From contig NC_090142.1 of assembly GCF_017916325.1 (NCBI RefSeq), positions 383,501 through 447,500 on the forward strand: a stretch of DNA of 64,000 nucleotides. The letters run 5' to 3'. Source of the stretch: Leishmania martiniquensis (lineage: Eukaryota > Euglenozoa > Kinetoplastea > Trypanosomatida > Trypanosomatidae). The stretch's first letter is position 1. The number at the start of each line of letters is the position of its first letter. Position numbers and translations under genes: made by a program. Below the pieces are notes generated by a model. It had not been told where the DNA came from. It searched no databases and saw only the letters and a list, made by a program, of their open reading frames with translations. Below, piece after piece: positions 10,587 through 21,800 of the stretch.

Positions 10587-12339
10587 CTCAGAAGAAAGCC
10601 GTGCACCCACACAAGTAGGCCACTTGTCCGTACCCTTCCCTGCCCCTCTGTCTATGAGGGGCCCTACTTCACTCGAGCGGTCACCTCTGGCGTAGGCTTT
10701 CTGTTGGTCGCTCTCGCTTTCACATAGCCACCCCCCTCCTCCTCTTGACTACTCCCGCGCGTCCTTGACAGACAGCTACACCTGCGCCCTCCCATGAGCA
10801 CGAACAAGACTCTTCCGCTGATTTTCGTTGACGATGGGTCTTACTGTCGGTCGTGTGCTTCCCCCCCTCATATGTTCCACGTCTCCCTCTCTGTACTGCT
10901 GTCCCCATCACCCATTTTCCCCCGGCCTCGTCCTCGTCTCTCCCCCCTCCCTCCCCCTCTCTTCTCTGTCTTCTGTTTCACCGTCCCCCCTCCCCTCTCT
11001 CTCTCGCCCTCGCTCTACTTGAAACATCGCCAATATATATATGTGCGTGTGTATGTTTATGTATAATATATTCATTTATGTATTCGGCGTCTTGGTTTCT
11101 TGCCGAATATTTTTATTTTGTGCCTTCATCTATTCCCATTGTACCGCCTGACCCTCACATCCTATCCTCTGCCGGTCTCCCGTGAGTTCATGCGCTTCCG
11201 TTGAGGTGGGAGAGAGGGAGGGGGAGGCAGAGCAGCAACGAGGGCATGAAAGCGTGCTGCTCACTTCTTCTGTTCTTCCCTCTCCTCCCCTCTTCGCTCC
11301 TTCCTCGCCAACCACATTTCCTTCCCTCCCCCCTCTCCCTCCTCCTCCTCCCCTCCCACACCTGCCTCTTTCGCAGCTCAAGGGCACAGACGCTCCTGTT
11401 TTCATACGAACAGCCAAACAGAGTGCGGAAGGGGAGAGGAGCAACGGTGTAGGGGGGTGGGGGTGGGGCACTCTTTTTTTTTTCCGTTTCGCCTTTGGAG
11501 TTGTATGGTGTATGAGAGCCGGCGCGAGCGCGGCGTGTGTTTGTCGCCGTGGACGGCCACCCCCCCTCTCTCAGGAACGTTTCATCCATCCTCCTCCGCC
11601 TTCTCCCCCCTTTCTCTCCTCCTGACGGGCAGCTTCCTATTCCGCCCCCCTCCCCCCCTCCGCCCCTTCCGTGCTGTTCCTCTTTCATTTCATATTTGTT
11701 GTTGGGGGCTTGCGGGCTGGAGGAAGGAGATGTATCCGCCTCCACTGTCGTCATGGGGACGGTGCACGGGGGCAGCGGAACGCAGGTGTGCCGAAAAAAG
11801 GAGAGCGTAGTTATGTCGCCGCGCTATGAACGCGATGGGTGCATGAGTGCGGCTGCGCGAGTGAGGGTGTACCATGACGCGTGTGTGCTTCTATACATGC
11901 CTTGCTGTCGTACAAGGCCCTCTTATTCTTTGCCAAGCGTTAGACCTTAGCGGGCTGCTGAAGTAACTGCCGCCCTACTTCTTTCTCTCTCTGCTGCTGT
12001 GCGTGGCGTGTTCGTGAACCCTCGACGCAAACGATGGAGATGGGTGGGGGTGGGGGATGAAGGGGGTGAACGCGGCGCTGCATCCCGACTTCCACCCTTC
12101 CCCCTTTTCCTTCCAAACGTCCCGTTGCCATATTCGGGCCTCCGCCATAAATGCACGCCCCGCCTATTCACGTGAGGTCAGTCGCCATGGAAGATGACAC
12201 ACGTACACACACACAGACACACACACACACATACACCCGACAGGCGCTGCGGATTTCCTCGTGTGAAGTGGAATTCGGAGGAGGTGCACAGACGCTCGCT
12301 TGTGTTCGCATAGTTTCTTCTTTGTCGCGATTTGGTGGG

Positions 12340-12538
12340 CATTTACGTCTGTCTGTCTGTCTGTCTACGCGCGTCTGTCTGTCTGTGTGTGTCTGTCTGT
12401 GTGCACTTTGGATGGGTGAACGTCTGTCTCTTTGGGTATGGTGTGTGCAACTTTGAAAGTTATTTTGGGACACACAGACACACACACAGACACAGACACA
12501 CAGACACACGGACACAGACAGACGCGCGAAAGCCTCGC
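12340..12538. repeat. Complementary CTGT/TG and CA/CAGA microsatellites
   Basis: A CTGT/TG-rich array (about 12345-12404) faces a CA/CAGA-rich array (about 12469-12538). The outer edges are exact complements over about 14 bases: CGCGCGTCTGTCTG starting at 12368, and its reverse complement ending at 12538. The pair could fold into a long imperfect hairpin with a loop of about 65 bases. Confidence 0.7.
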
Positions 12539-12802
12539 CATCATCCCAAACACCCCCACCCCCCTTAGATATCTATTTTAAAAGTTCATCGCTTCTTTCC
12601 TCTCCTCGGTACTCTCTCCCCACCTGTCCACCTGTCGACTGCCATTTGGCCTCCTCCGCCTCTCACTCCTCATTTCTGTGAGCCTTTTCAGCTCCGAGTG
12701 GTTCAGCGCTCTTTTTTTTCTCTCGCTCCCGAGCGTTTCTTTTTTTGCCATCGAGTCCACCAGTCGCTCATGTGCACAGCCCTTACCCCCTCTCCTCCCC
12801 AT

Positions 12803-13285
12803 CGCTATCTTTTCGAGTCCAGCCGCTTGAGGCGCCTTCTGGGGAAGCGCGGCATGCAGTCACGGCACATTCTCTTCGAGGTTCCTGAGCGGGCGCTGAC
12901 CAGTTTCCCACTCGAGTTAGTGCGGCGTTCGCCTAGACCACCCCCTGCGAACTGAGCGTCAGACGCCACTGCTTCTGCGGTAGAGCAACGCCCCGGGAGC
13001 GGGTTGCTTGGGTCTCGAAGCGGAGTCCGACTGAGTCTGTCTGGTGCCGATGACGCATCACGCACTCGAAGAAGGGACGAGGAAGGGCGTGCGGAGCTGG
13101 CTCAACAGGCGCCCTCAAATTCAGCGGTAGATGTTTCGTCCCAGACAATGAGGGGGGCCCTCGACCGCGGTGCATAGCAAGAGCCCCGGGGAGCTGTGGG
13201 CTCACACGTGTCCATGCTGCCTCGTTCACGGGTGGAGCGACACGCGGAAGCAGCAGCTGCACAAAAAGAAAGATATACTTTCTTT
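12803..13285. other. Compositional island, possible degenerate element
   Basis: This stretch of about 480 bases lacks the C/T tracts and microsatellites that fill the rest of the gap and has balanced, complex sequence, ending near an A-rich segment (about 13259-13275). Open frames on either strand are short and match nothing I know. It could be an old degenerate retroposon such as a SIDER or ingi remnant, a structured RNA, or a decayed gene. Only the compositional contrast is actually visible. Confidence 0.25.
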
Positions 13286-15787
13286 TATTCAGTTATGCAT
13301 TCGATGCGCTTTCATGAGCCTCTGTGGCGCCCGTGACCTGTGCGTTTCGCCTCTTTTTTTTTTTCGGGAGTGGATGGGATCGGGTGATGCGCCGCGGCCA
13401 CGGCGGCCGTGGCGGTGAGGAAAGAGAGAAAAAAGTGTCAGAGGACTCATCGAAAGGCATTCATCCACAAAAAGAGAGTGCGAACGTTTAGAAGGGCGCG
13501 CGCACACACACACACGCACACGGAGAGGGAGAGAGAAGGGCAGTCGCCAGAAAAGGGGGGGAGTCTGATCAAGCAGCCTTCCCGAAAAAGGAGATGGCAG
13601 TCGAGGAGATGCGGCACGGTGACGCGCGCGCCTTCCACCGTAGGTGAGCGCGACAGAGGAAGTGGAAGGCAAAAGAAAAAAGAAACTGCATGTGCAGCAG
13701 GATCAAAGGAGGTGGCGAGCGCCCCGAGGGGTGGGGTTCCGCCTCGGTGTGCCCCAAACGCCTCCCACGCCCCTCTCGCTTGATGCAGCTGGTGTGCTGG
13801 GAGAGAGAGAGGGGGGACGCGTCTTTGTGAGTGTGCCTGTGTGTCAGCTCGCTGGTCTGTCTGTCTGTCTGTCTCGCCCCTGTGCACTCTCATTCCTCTC
13901 TTCGCCCTCCTGACCTCCCCCCCACGCCTCCCAAACAACACGCACTGACACACATACAATCTCTCTCTATACATATATGCATACTTCCCTACGCAGACAC
14001 TAATACTTTTTTCTTTCTTCTACACAAGACACCTCGTAAGACCCCCCCGTCTCTCTCACTATCCCTCCATCATCCTGGCCGTCCCACCTCCAGCACCGTC
14101 CCTCCCCCCCTTACACACACACACACACTCGCCCCTTCTTCTTCCTTTGGCCCCCACTTCGGATTGCTGGCCGTGTACGTGCACATCCCCGCAAGTGCCT
14201 GTGCACTCACAGGAGGCCAGCCAAGTGACAAGCATTGGAATTGGTGCGGCGGGGGACGATAGGCAGCGCAACGTTACCGCGTCGCGACTTCTCCCTCCAC
14301 GTGGCAGGAAACCGAGACACTTACGATAGGGCTCTCGCCATCGCCCTCCCCTCTCCCCCGACTCGCTCCTCTCCACGCACGGGGCTCGCGAGAGACACTC
14401 CGCCTAGCGAATCGCAAACCGAAAGCTGAACAAGAGACGGGCACCCAAACGAACACTTGCCAAGAAGGAGGGGGAGAGGGGACTCTCACAGAGGCGACGA
14501 CCGAAAAAAAAAGGAGCCGCCGAAGGCGAAAAGGTTCTCTGCCCCCCTTCTTTGTCCCTCTTTCGCCCCGCTGCCCTCGCTCTGTCTGTGTGCCTGTGCG
14601 CCTCTATCGCTTCTGCTTTCATCAGGCCTCCCCCCTCCCTCCCTCCCCTTCCCACCCCTCCCCCGACTTCCCTTTTTTCTTTACCATTCAGAAGCTCTCA
14701 CCTCCCCTCCCCCCTCCCCCCAAAAGCTCACGCACAGACACCGAAAAAAACAACGACAGCGGCAACATTTTTTTTTCCCCCTTCTGTCCTCTGCTTCTCC
14801 TCTTTCTGTTCCGTCATCATCGCTGCAACAGCGGCACAAGCACACGTAACCGCATCGCAAGACGCAGACGAGCGAAGGGTTTCTTTGAAAAGGCGAACCG
14901 CCATTCGTACGCAAAGGCATACACGAAAAAAAAAGGCGGCGGTGGGCAAAGCTGAACCGAACGAGCAGAGTCTTTTCTTTCTTTTGCTTGGTGGCTTCAG
15001 CTTTACATCGAGAAGACGGAAAGGTGTACGCTGCCGCATCTTTTTAATTTTCCGTCGCTATCGCTCTTTCTCAAGGCTTGGGCCTGACCTCTTTCCTCTT
15101 CTTTTTCGCTTTTTTCTCTTTGTGCGCTCTTCTTAGCAGATTGAGAGGGCACGAACGACCGAGAGAGGGGTGGTGGTGAGCACACCAGAGGAAGCAGTGA
15201 AAGCTTCGACATGGCGCGAACGACTTCCTGAAAAAAAACAAAAAGAAACTCTGCTGAATCTCAGCCTGGCTCGTGTGTGTGTGTGTGCGCTGCCTCTTCA
15301 CCAAAGTGAGGAAGCGGCTCAGCAGACGTCCCATTTTCTAGTCGTATTATTATCGCACGTCTTTCCCACTCCTCCTGCCTTCCCCCCCCGCTTTCCCTCC
15401 CTTTCCCCTTTGTCGGACCAGCGAGACAAGCGGAGAAGGGCAAGGTGAAATTTGCGTCGGTCTTTTCTGTTTTTTTCTTTTTATTGTTTAGCGCTGCGCT
15501 CGCACTTCCTCTTCCTCTTTTTTTTTTTGAAGTGTCTCCCGCCGAAGGGCAGGTGACCCTCTCCCCCTTCTCTTCCCCTCCCAATCTAAATACCTGCGGC
15601 AGAACATCAGCCACGGCCATCGCCAGCTACGTGTGCATACATCTATCTATCTCTCTCTCTACATCGATATATCCTCTTGGCTTCGCCTTGCCCGTACGAC
15701 TACGCGGCAGCTGCGCCGTTTGCCTATCTCATACGTTACGGGAGGCGCGCTCTGCACTCGGCGAAGGCCTGAGCCTGTACGTCTCTG

Positions 15788-15842
15788 CATACATATCTGT
15801 ATATAAATATATATATACATATACATATATTTGTACGTGTAT
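15788..15842. repeat. TA-rich low-complexity patch
   Basis: Interrupted TA, TATA and CATA repeats in non-coding DNA, with no coding potential. Confidence 0.75.
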
Positions 15843-18386
15843 GTGTGGTGGTAGTGTGAGTTCGCGATCGACGCAGACACGACAGGAGCAGCATTGGCAC
15901 GCGCTGATAGCGGGAGACGCACAGGCAGACAGAGGCACAGAGTTGCATGGAAGAGATTTTTCTTCCTCTCTCTGACGCTCTCTGACTCTTTCTCTTGCTA
16001 CAGTAGCGTGTCCTTGCGGCTGAGTTCTTCTGTGTTGTACATCGATTCAGACGATTGCGACAGGAACAGCGACCGGGACAACAGTCCCACGAAGCACCCA
16101 TAAAAAAAAAGGCACAGCCCTTTTCTCTTTCGTCAGCAGCCCTTCGCCCTCCCTTCCCCTCCCCCTTTACTGCAGAGCGTTCGCCACTCCCTACAAAGGA
16201 GCTTTCATCACGACTGTCGCCGTAAAGAAGGGCAGACGTGTGCGTGCTTCAGCTTTCCTCTTGATTTTCTTTGGCGTCGGCCCCCTTCCTCCCTCCCCTC
16301 CCTTGTTGCCTTCTCATTGATCCGGTACGCGTTTCCGCGCCCACGCTATTTTTTTGTGCCTCCCCACACAGGATTTCACCGCCCCTTTCTCTTTCAGCCT
16401 GCATCCATCCTCGCAGCGTTGGCTTCCTCTCTCTCTCGGATCTTATTTTGGTTGGTACACTACCCCCCTTTTTGAGGCATTTGTGTGCATGTGTAGTGCC
16501 GGCTGTGCATGAGTGCTGCTCTCTTCAACGCTTTCCACTCGCTCTCTCTCTGTGTGTGTGTGTGTTGATGAGTGGCACCTGCTCACACAGGTGATGGGCT
16601 CTTTGTTTTTCTATCTCGCGCACACACACACACACATACATATACATTTATGTGCATTGATGGACTGATTTCCTGTTGCTCCCTATTCTTTTTTTGGTTT
16701 CGCCTCCTCGCTTTGGGCTCCGCATCATCAGCATCAGCCGACGGCCTCCCCCCCTCTTCACATTTCTCTTCCTTCCACCTTTACCCCTCCCTGCGTTGCA
16801 GTTCGTTCATCGTGGGCCCTCCCTTCCCTTACTCCTCCTTGCTGCCTTTTTTCTTTGCCTTCCCTCTCTCTCTCTCCGCTCCCGTAGTTTGGCCTCGAGC
16901 GCCAACAGCGACGACAGCGCCGCGCACAGGCTGGCACTATTTGTGTGGGGAACTACTCCCTCTCATCCGGTCGCAGGGGCCCTGAGGAGACAGCTCTGTC
17001 GCGAACTATTCCTTGCGCAACTGTTATCGGGGGCCCTCCGGTCAAATCCGCCGCGTGCGGCTCACCGTCGCCAGCTGAGGTGAGGGGGCGTCCGCTTCTT
17101 TGGTTAGCGTGTGTGCACACTACGTCCACTGCAGCCTCTCTTCTTCGCCTCCCCCTCTCCTAATCGATTTCGGGCGGTGCTGACTATTCCTTTGCCGTCA
17201 TATTTCGTTCGCTCCGTTCTCTCCGTCTTATCCGCTCTTTCTCACGCGAGTGTACGTGCGTGCGTGCGGGAGCGTGCGTGTGTGCGTGTGTGTTGGGGAG
17301 GGCGTCCTGGCAAAGCGCTTTGCCGTTGCACCTGCGAATTTCGCAGCCGCTTCCCCCCCTTTTTTCGCTTCGTTGACTTTCGCCGTCCCCCCTTGGGACG
17401 GCTGCGACTTTTCGATTCTCTGCACTAATTCAGCGTCGGGCTGACTTCACCATTTTCTCTGCGTCTCTCTCTCACCTTTGCGGAGCGCCGCCTGTGTACA
17501 TTTAGTTTCTGCGCCGCTGATCGCAGCTCGCTTACCCTCCGCTTTTCCCTTTTCGTTCGGCATCTGTGCCCGGGGGTGTGCCCGGGCTCGCGTGTGGGCG
17601 CCTCCTCACTGTTTCTTTGTGAATCCCCTCTCTGCTCTATCCACGCCTCGTCAAATCTGACCTGCTCTTACGCCCATCACGTGCGTCTGCTTCTGTGTTG
17701 TTTATTCGCTCGTGTCTCGGGTGCGGGGTGACTGTCACGCCGATTGCGGACATATTCTCTTCGGGTACCTTTTTTTCTTTCCCTTTCTACTCCCTGCTTG
17801 GGTTGCGTCGGTGCGACGTGCACGTGCACACGCGTGTCTGAGTGTGTCTGCGAGTGTGTGTGTTCGTGCGCTTGCGTGACCCTCCACGCCACCTCTCCCC
17901 TCTTCTCTTTTCTTCACTCGCCCGATCTTTTTGGACTCTCGTCTGCACCCCTTCCGCGGCGAAAACAAATTCGCGAATTCTTTTTTCTTCTTTCTCCCTA
18001 TCGAGACGTCTCGTCAACACAGTGCGCGGCGTTCGATTTTTCTTTGTTTTCTGTATACGTTCTCACGGTGCGCATTCTGACATCTTGTCGCCTCGCCGCG
18101 CTGACTCGCCTCATCGCAATCGCCGCTCTTACGCGCGCATGTGACATCTTCGGGGTCATCCGTCTTGTTCTTATTGGCTGTCTTTCCTCCCTCTCCAGCG
18201 CAGCGCTTGAGGGAGGGAGGAAGAGAGTCACACACAGCGACCTGTCAGAGTCGCCTTGATCATCTGTGACGCCGTTGTGCATACCCCCTCCTTCGTGCGC
18301 TTTACGGTGCTTGCTGTCTCTCTTGGTGGCTTTGGTCGGCTGTGTGCGCTGAGCCCTCCCCTCCATCTTCGAACTTTTTCCTTCCT

Positions 18387-18835
18387 CGCGCTGCCTTGCT
18401 CTGCCGACCGCGGTGGCGTTGTGCTGCTGAGAGATGAAGGGGCGAATATCAGCCCGGCACGCCTTCACGTGTGTGGCGTCCGCGGCACTGGCGCTCGCGC
18501 TGCTCGCCCTGGCAGCGCATGGCGCCGCTGGTGCTGCTGCGGCCCCGACGACGGTGGCGACGACGCCGTCGCTGCCGCTGCTCGACGTGCCGTTCGAAGC
18601 GACGCCGCCGAGCCCTATTGCATGCGATACGCTGTTCATCTCCCGTGGAGGCGACTGCAGTGGCGCCACGACGGTGGGCGGCAGCGACACGATGAAGGGT
18701 AAGTGCGTCTTCAATGTGACGAGTGCGGAGCTGAACATTGACCTGTCAACGCCTGGCTACGCGGTGCCTGCGCTCTACTGGTGCAGCAGTGCACAGCGTG
18801 GCGAGTCGGTGGGCGCCCTTCAGATGAGCGTGGTG
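18387..18835 (+). repeat. Shared 5' block N, copy 2
   Basis: This block runs from about 46 bases upstream of the ATG to codon 134 and is identical, as far as I compared it, to about 27000-27448 in front of and inside copy 3. It encodes the signal peptide and first cysteine unit. It stops inside a Met-Ser-Val-Val sequence, after which the two genes diverge. Confidence 0.85.
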
Positions 18836-21800
18836 GCTGTGTCTCAGCCATTCTTGTTCGTCAACGTAGAGACGACTGTTGCCTTCAACGCCGCCACGCC
18901 AATCGGGGCGACCGTGGGTTTCTACGTGAACAGCATGTGCATCACGCCCCTGACGATCCCCAAGTCATTTACCGTCCCGGCCACCCGCAACGTCACCCTC
19001 ACGGCAACGGGCGCCGTCCTCATGTACCTATGCGCTACGGTCCCGTCCATCAACGCCTCCGTAACGGCACTCGGACTTCGAGGGGTCGTTGCAGGGGTGC
19101 ACCGCTACACCATACAGCCGACGACTGGGGTGCGCCATCGCACCATTGCGATGACATCAACGGCGACAAAAAATGCGAAGGTGGCGCTTTCTCGCGACCG
19201 CGATTGCGGCGCATTGGCGCAGCCTGCGCAGCTCGCGGCGCTGGATGAGCGCTTCCGCATGCGCATCGATGCTCCGGCTGGCACCTACTACTTCTGTGCT
19301 TCGATTGAGAGGGACATTTACACGCCGGCCGAGAGCATCTTCACGGTGGTCGAGTACGACGTGCTGCCGCACGCCATGTACGCGACCCTGGCGACCCCGC
19401 TGACGTACGGCCTGGGTGCCATTGGCCTGGAGAAGCAGCTGGAGGTGGCGCTGTCGACGACGACGGGCTGCGATACAGGCTCGCTAGTGATTCCTTGGGG
19501 GGCATTGCTGTCGTGGGCGGTGCCCAAGGCGGGCACGTACTACGCCTGCGTGCGAGACCTTGGCGAGGCGAGCACTGCCGGGTACGCGTCCCAGGTCAAT
19601 GTCTCGCTCGCACCCACGCTGACGTTCTCGAGCGACGCGGTCATCGGCGGCCTTCCGATCACGGCCACCCTCCACCACGCCAACGCGGAAACTGCGATGT
19701 TTGACGTGATGCTCTCCTACGAGGCCGACTGCGTCAGCACCTTCTCCGTTGTCCGCAAACCCACCGGCACCGCCACCGCCACGCTGCCCACCGCCTCTGC
19801 GCTGCAGGGCAACGTGACGTACTGCGTATCGAACCCGCTCGTCACGGATAAGGACTTGAGTGCTGCCAGGTACGTGATTGGCACGTTGCCGACACGGCAT
19901 TACCGTGTGGGCCACGGCGCATTGCGTGTCGATTCGGCACTGCGCATCGTACTGGACAGCGAGGTGCTGCTTGCAAGGGGGACGTCTGTGGTGCTCGTAC
20001 CGCAAGCCCGCGTGGGCTCCTGCGCTGAATCGATGGCCATTGCAGCCGCCGTTGGTGAAGAGAGCGGCATGATGGCGTTCACCGTGTCGGGCACGGCGGC
20101 GATACTGGCGCCTGTGGTCTTCACAAAGGATGCTAAGTGGCTCCTGTGCTTGCAGCCTGGTGACGGCAGCCAGCTCGATTACGTCGAGCTGCGCACGCTT
20201 CAGATCCACAGAACGCGCGCACAGCTCTCCGCCGACACCATACTCGCTCACGTCGAGACGCTGCTATTTGTTTCCGGGGTCGAGAGGGACTACAACGTGG
20301 CCGTGACGTCCAGCAGCGCGTGTAGACCGTCCATGGTGTTGATCGCCACCGGCACTTCAAAAAGCGGCATCGTGACGCTGAACGTGCAGGCCGCCTCGGC
20401 CGGGGTGCTGCTTGTGTGCGTGGGGTACCCCACGGCGTCGGAGTCGTCGGATACTGTGGGCGTGGAGTACGCCCGCGTCGCTGACTTTCAAAGCGCTGTG
20501 GCCCGCGTGTACCCGAGCACTGCGTACGTGAGCGAAGTGACAACGCTGCGCTTCGCTGGGATCGGCGGCATGTCGCTGGAGGGCTGCTACGCTTTCTTCC
20601 TGCCCGGCGCGGCGGTGTGCGGCGAGCCCGGCGCGGCGGCGTTGAGGTGGCGGCTGAACGGACCGGACGGGACGTCGGCTGTGTCGTACGGGACGGTGGA
20701 TGGCAGCGCACTGGGGCGGGGCGCCGTGTACCGCGTGTGCGTGGGGCGGTCTGTTGGCGGCGGCTTCTGCGACGCGGGCGTTGTGGCGGCGGTGGAGGCG
20801 CCGACGGTGTCGACGGACCCGCCGGTGCCGGTGCGCGGGCTGCCCGTGCAGCTGTGGCTGCCGCCGAGCTTCACGAGCACCGCCGCTGTGACGTTTTACG
20901 TCGTGGTGGGCGGTAACGTGACGTGCAGCGGCGACCTGAGCGGGGTGGATGTGTACGGAAGCGGCCCGGTGGACCGTGCGAGCGGTGCTGCCGCCGCGTT
21001 CGTGGCGCCTGCGCGCGCGAGCGGCGCGAGGGTGGCGCGCGTGTGCGTCGGGTCGAACGAGAGCCTTGTCTCGGAGAGCCTTGGCTACGCGCTTGGCGCG
21101 ACGCTGCAGCTGGAGCAGTTCCACACGTCGATGGTGTACCTGCAGCGCGGCGTGCCGAACGTGCTGTCTGGCGCGCCGATGGTCTCTGCGGGGTCGCTGT
21201 ACGTTGTCGCGTGCAACGGCGCGGAGTGCAGCGCTGACGCCGCCGACGGGGTGTGCCGTGCAAAGATGTCGCAGGGCGCGACGAGCTCGGCGACGGTTGC
21301 GCTGGATGTGCCGCTAGGGCGGTATCTGCTGTGCCAGCGCGCGACGATGGGCACGGTGACGCCGGTGGTGGGCTCGAACACGACGGTGGAGGTGGTGGAG
21401 CCGTTCCGGATGAGCACGTCGGCGAACACGTCGAACCTGCGCCTGCACGTGCCGTTTGGCGTGGCGATGTCTGGCGGCCCTTCTAAGTCAGGAGCGCGCG
21501 CCGCGAGCACGTACACGGTGGTGGTGCAGCCGGCGTCTACTCCGTGCGGCGAGAGCGCTGCGGAGTCGCAGCGCTTTGTCATTGGTGGCGGCACCACGCA
21601 GATTACCATCACGGACATCGAGCCGGTGCAGGACATCCGATTCTGCGTACAGCCGTCAGCAGTAGACAGCTTCGAGGTGCTGACTGGGACGCTGCGGCAC
21701 TACATGGCGCCTGCCGCTGTGATCGGCGACCGTGCGACGACGCTGGTGTCTGGCGGTGTGCGGAGTGGCGCCACAGCGGTGCTGTCGCGCACGGCGGACT

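Larger units (their letters stand above)
10587..18433. other. 7.8-kb non-coding gap between copies 1 and 2
   Basis: I see no convincing gene here. The first kilobase is presumably the 3' UTR of copy 1. From 12150 to 12540 lie CA, CTGT and TG arrays. About 12803-13285 is an island of mixed, non-repetitive composition, listed separately. From 13800 to 18380 the + strand is dominated by C/T-rich tracts, with a TA-rich patch near 15788-15830. The last 46 or so bases before copy 2 (from about 18387) match the same interval before copy 3. No fragment of the surface-protein family was found in the gap. The length is large for Leishmania, so a small unrecognised gene or a lost array member cannot be excluded. 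Confidence 0.6.

Noticed and set aside
12950..13050. Possible tRNA because of a D-arm-like GCTT/GAGC hairpin.
   Set aside because: There is no T-loop consensus, the anticodon stem has mismatches and there is no acceptor stem.
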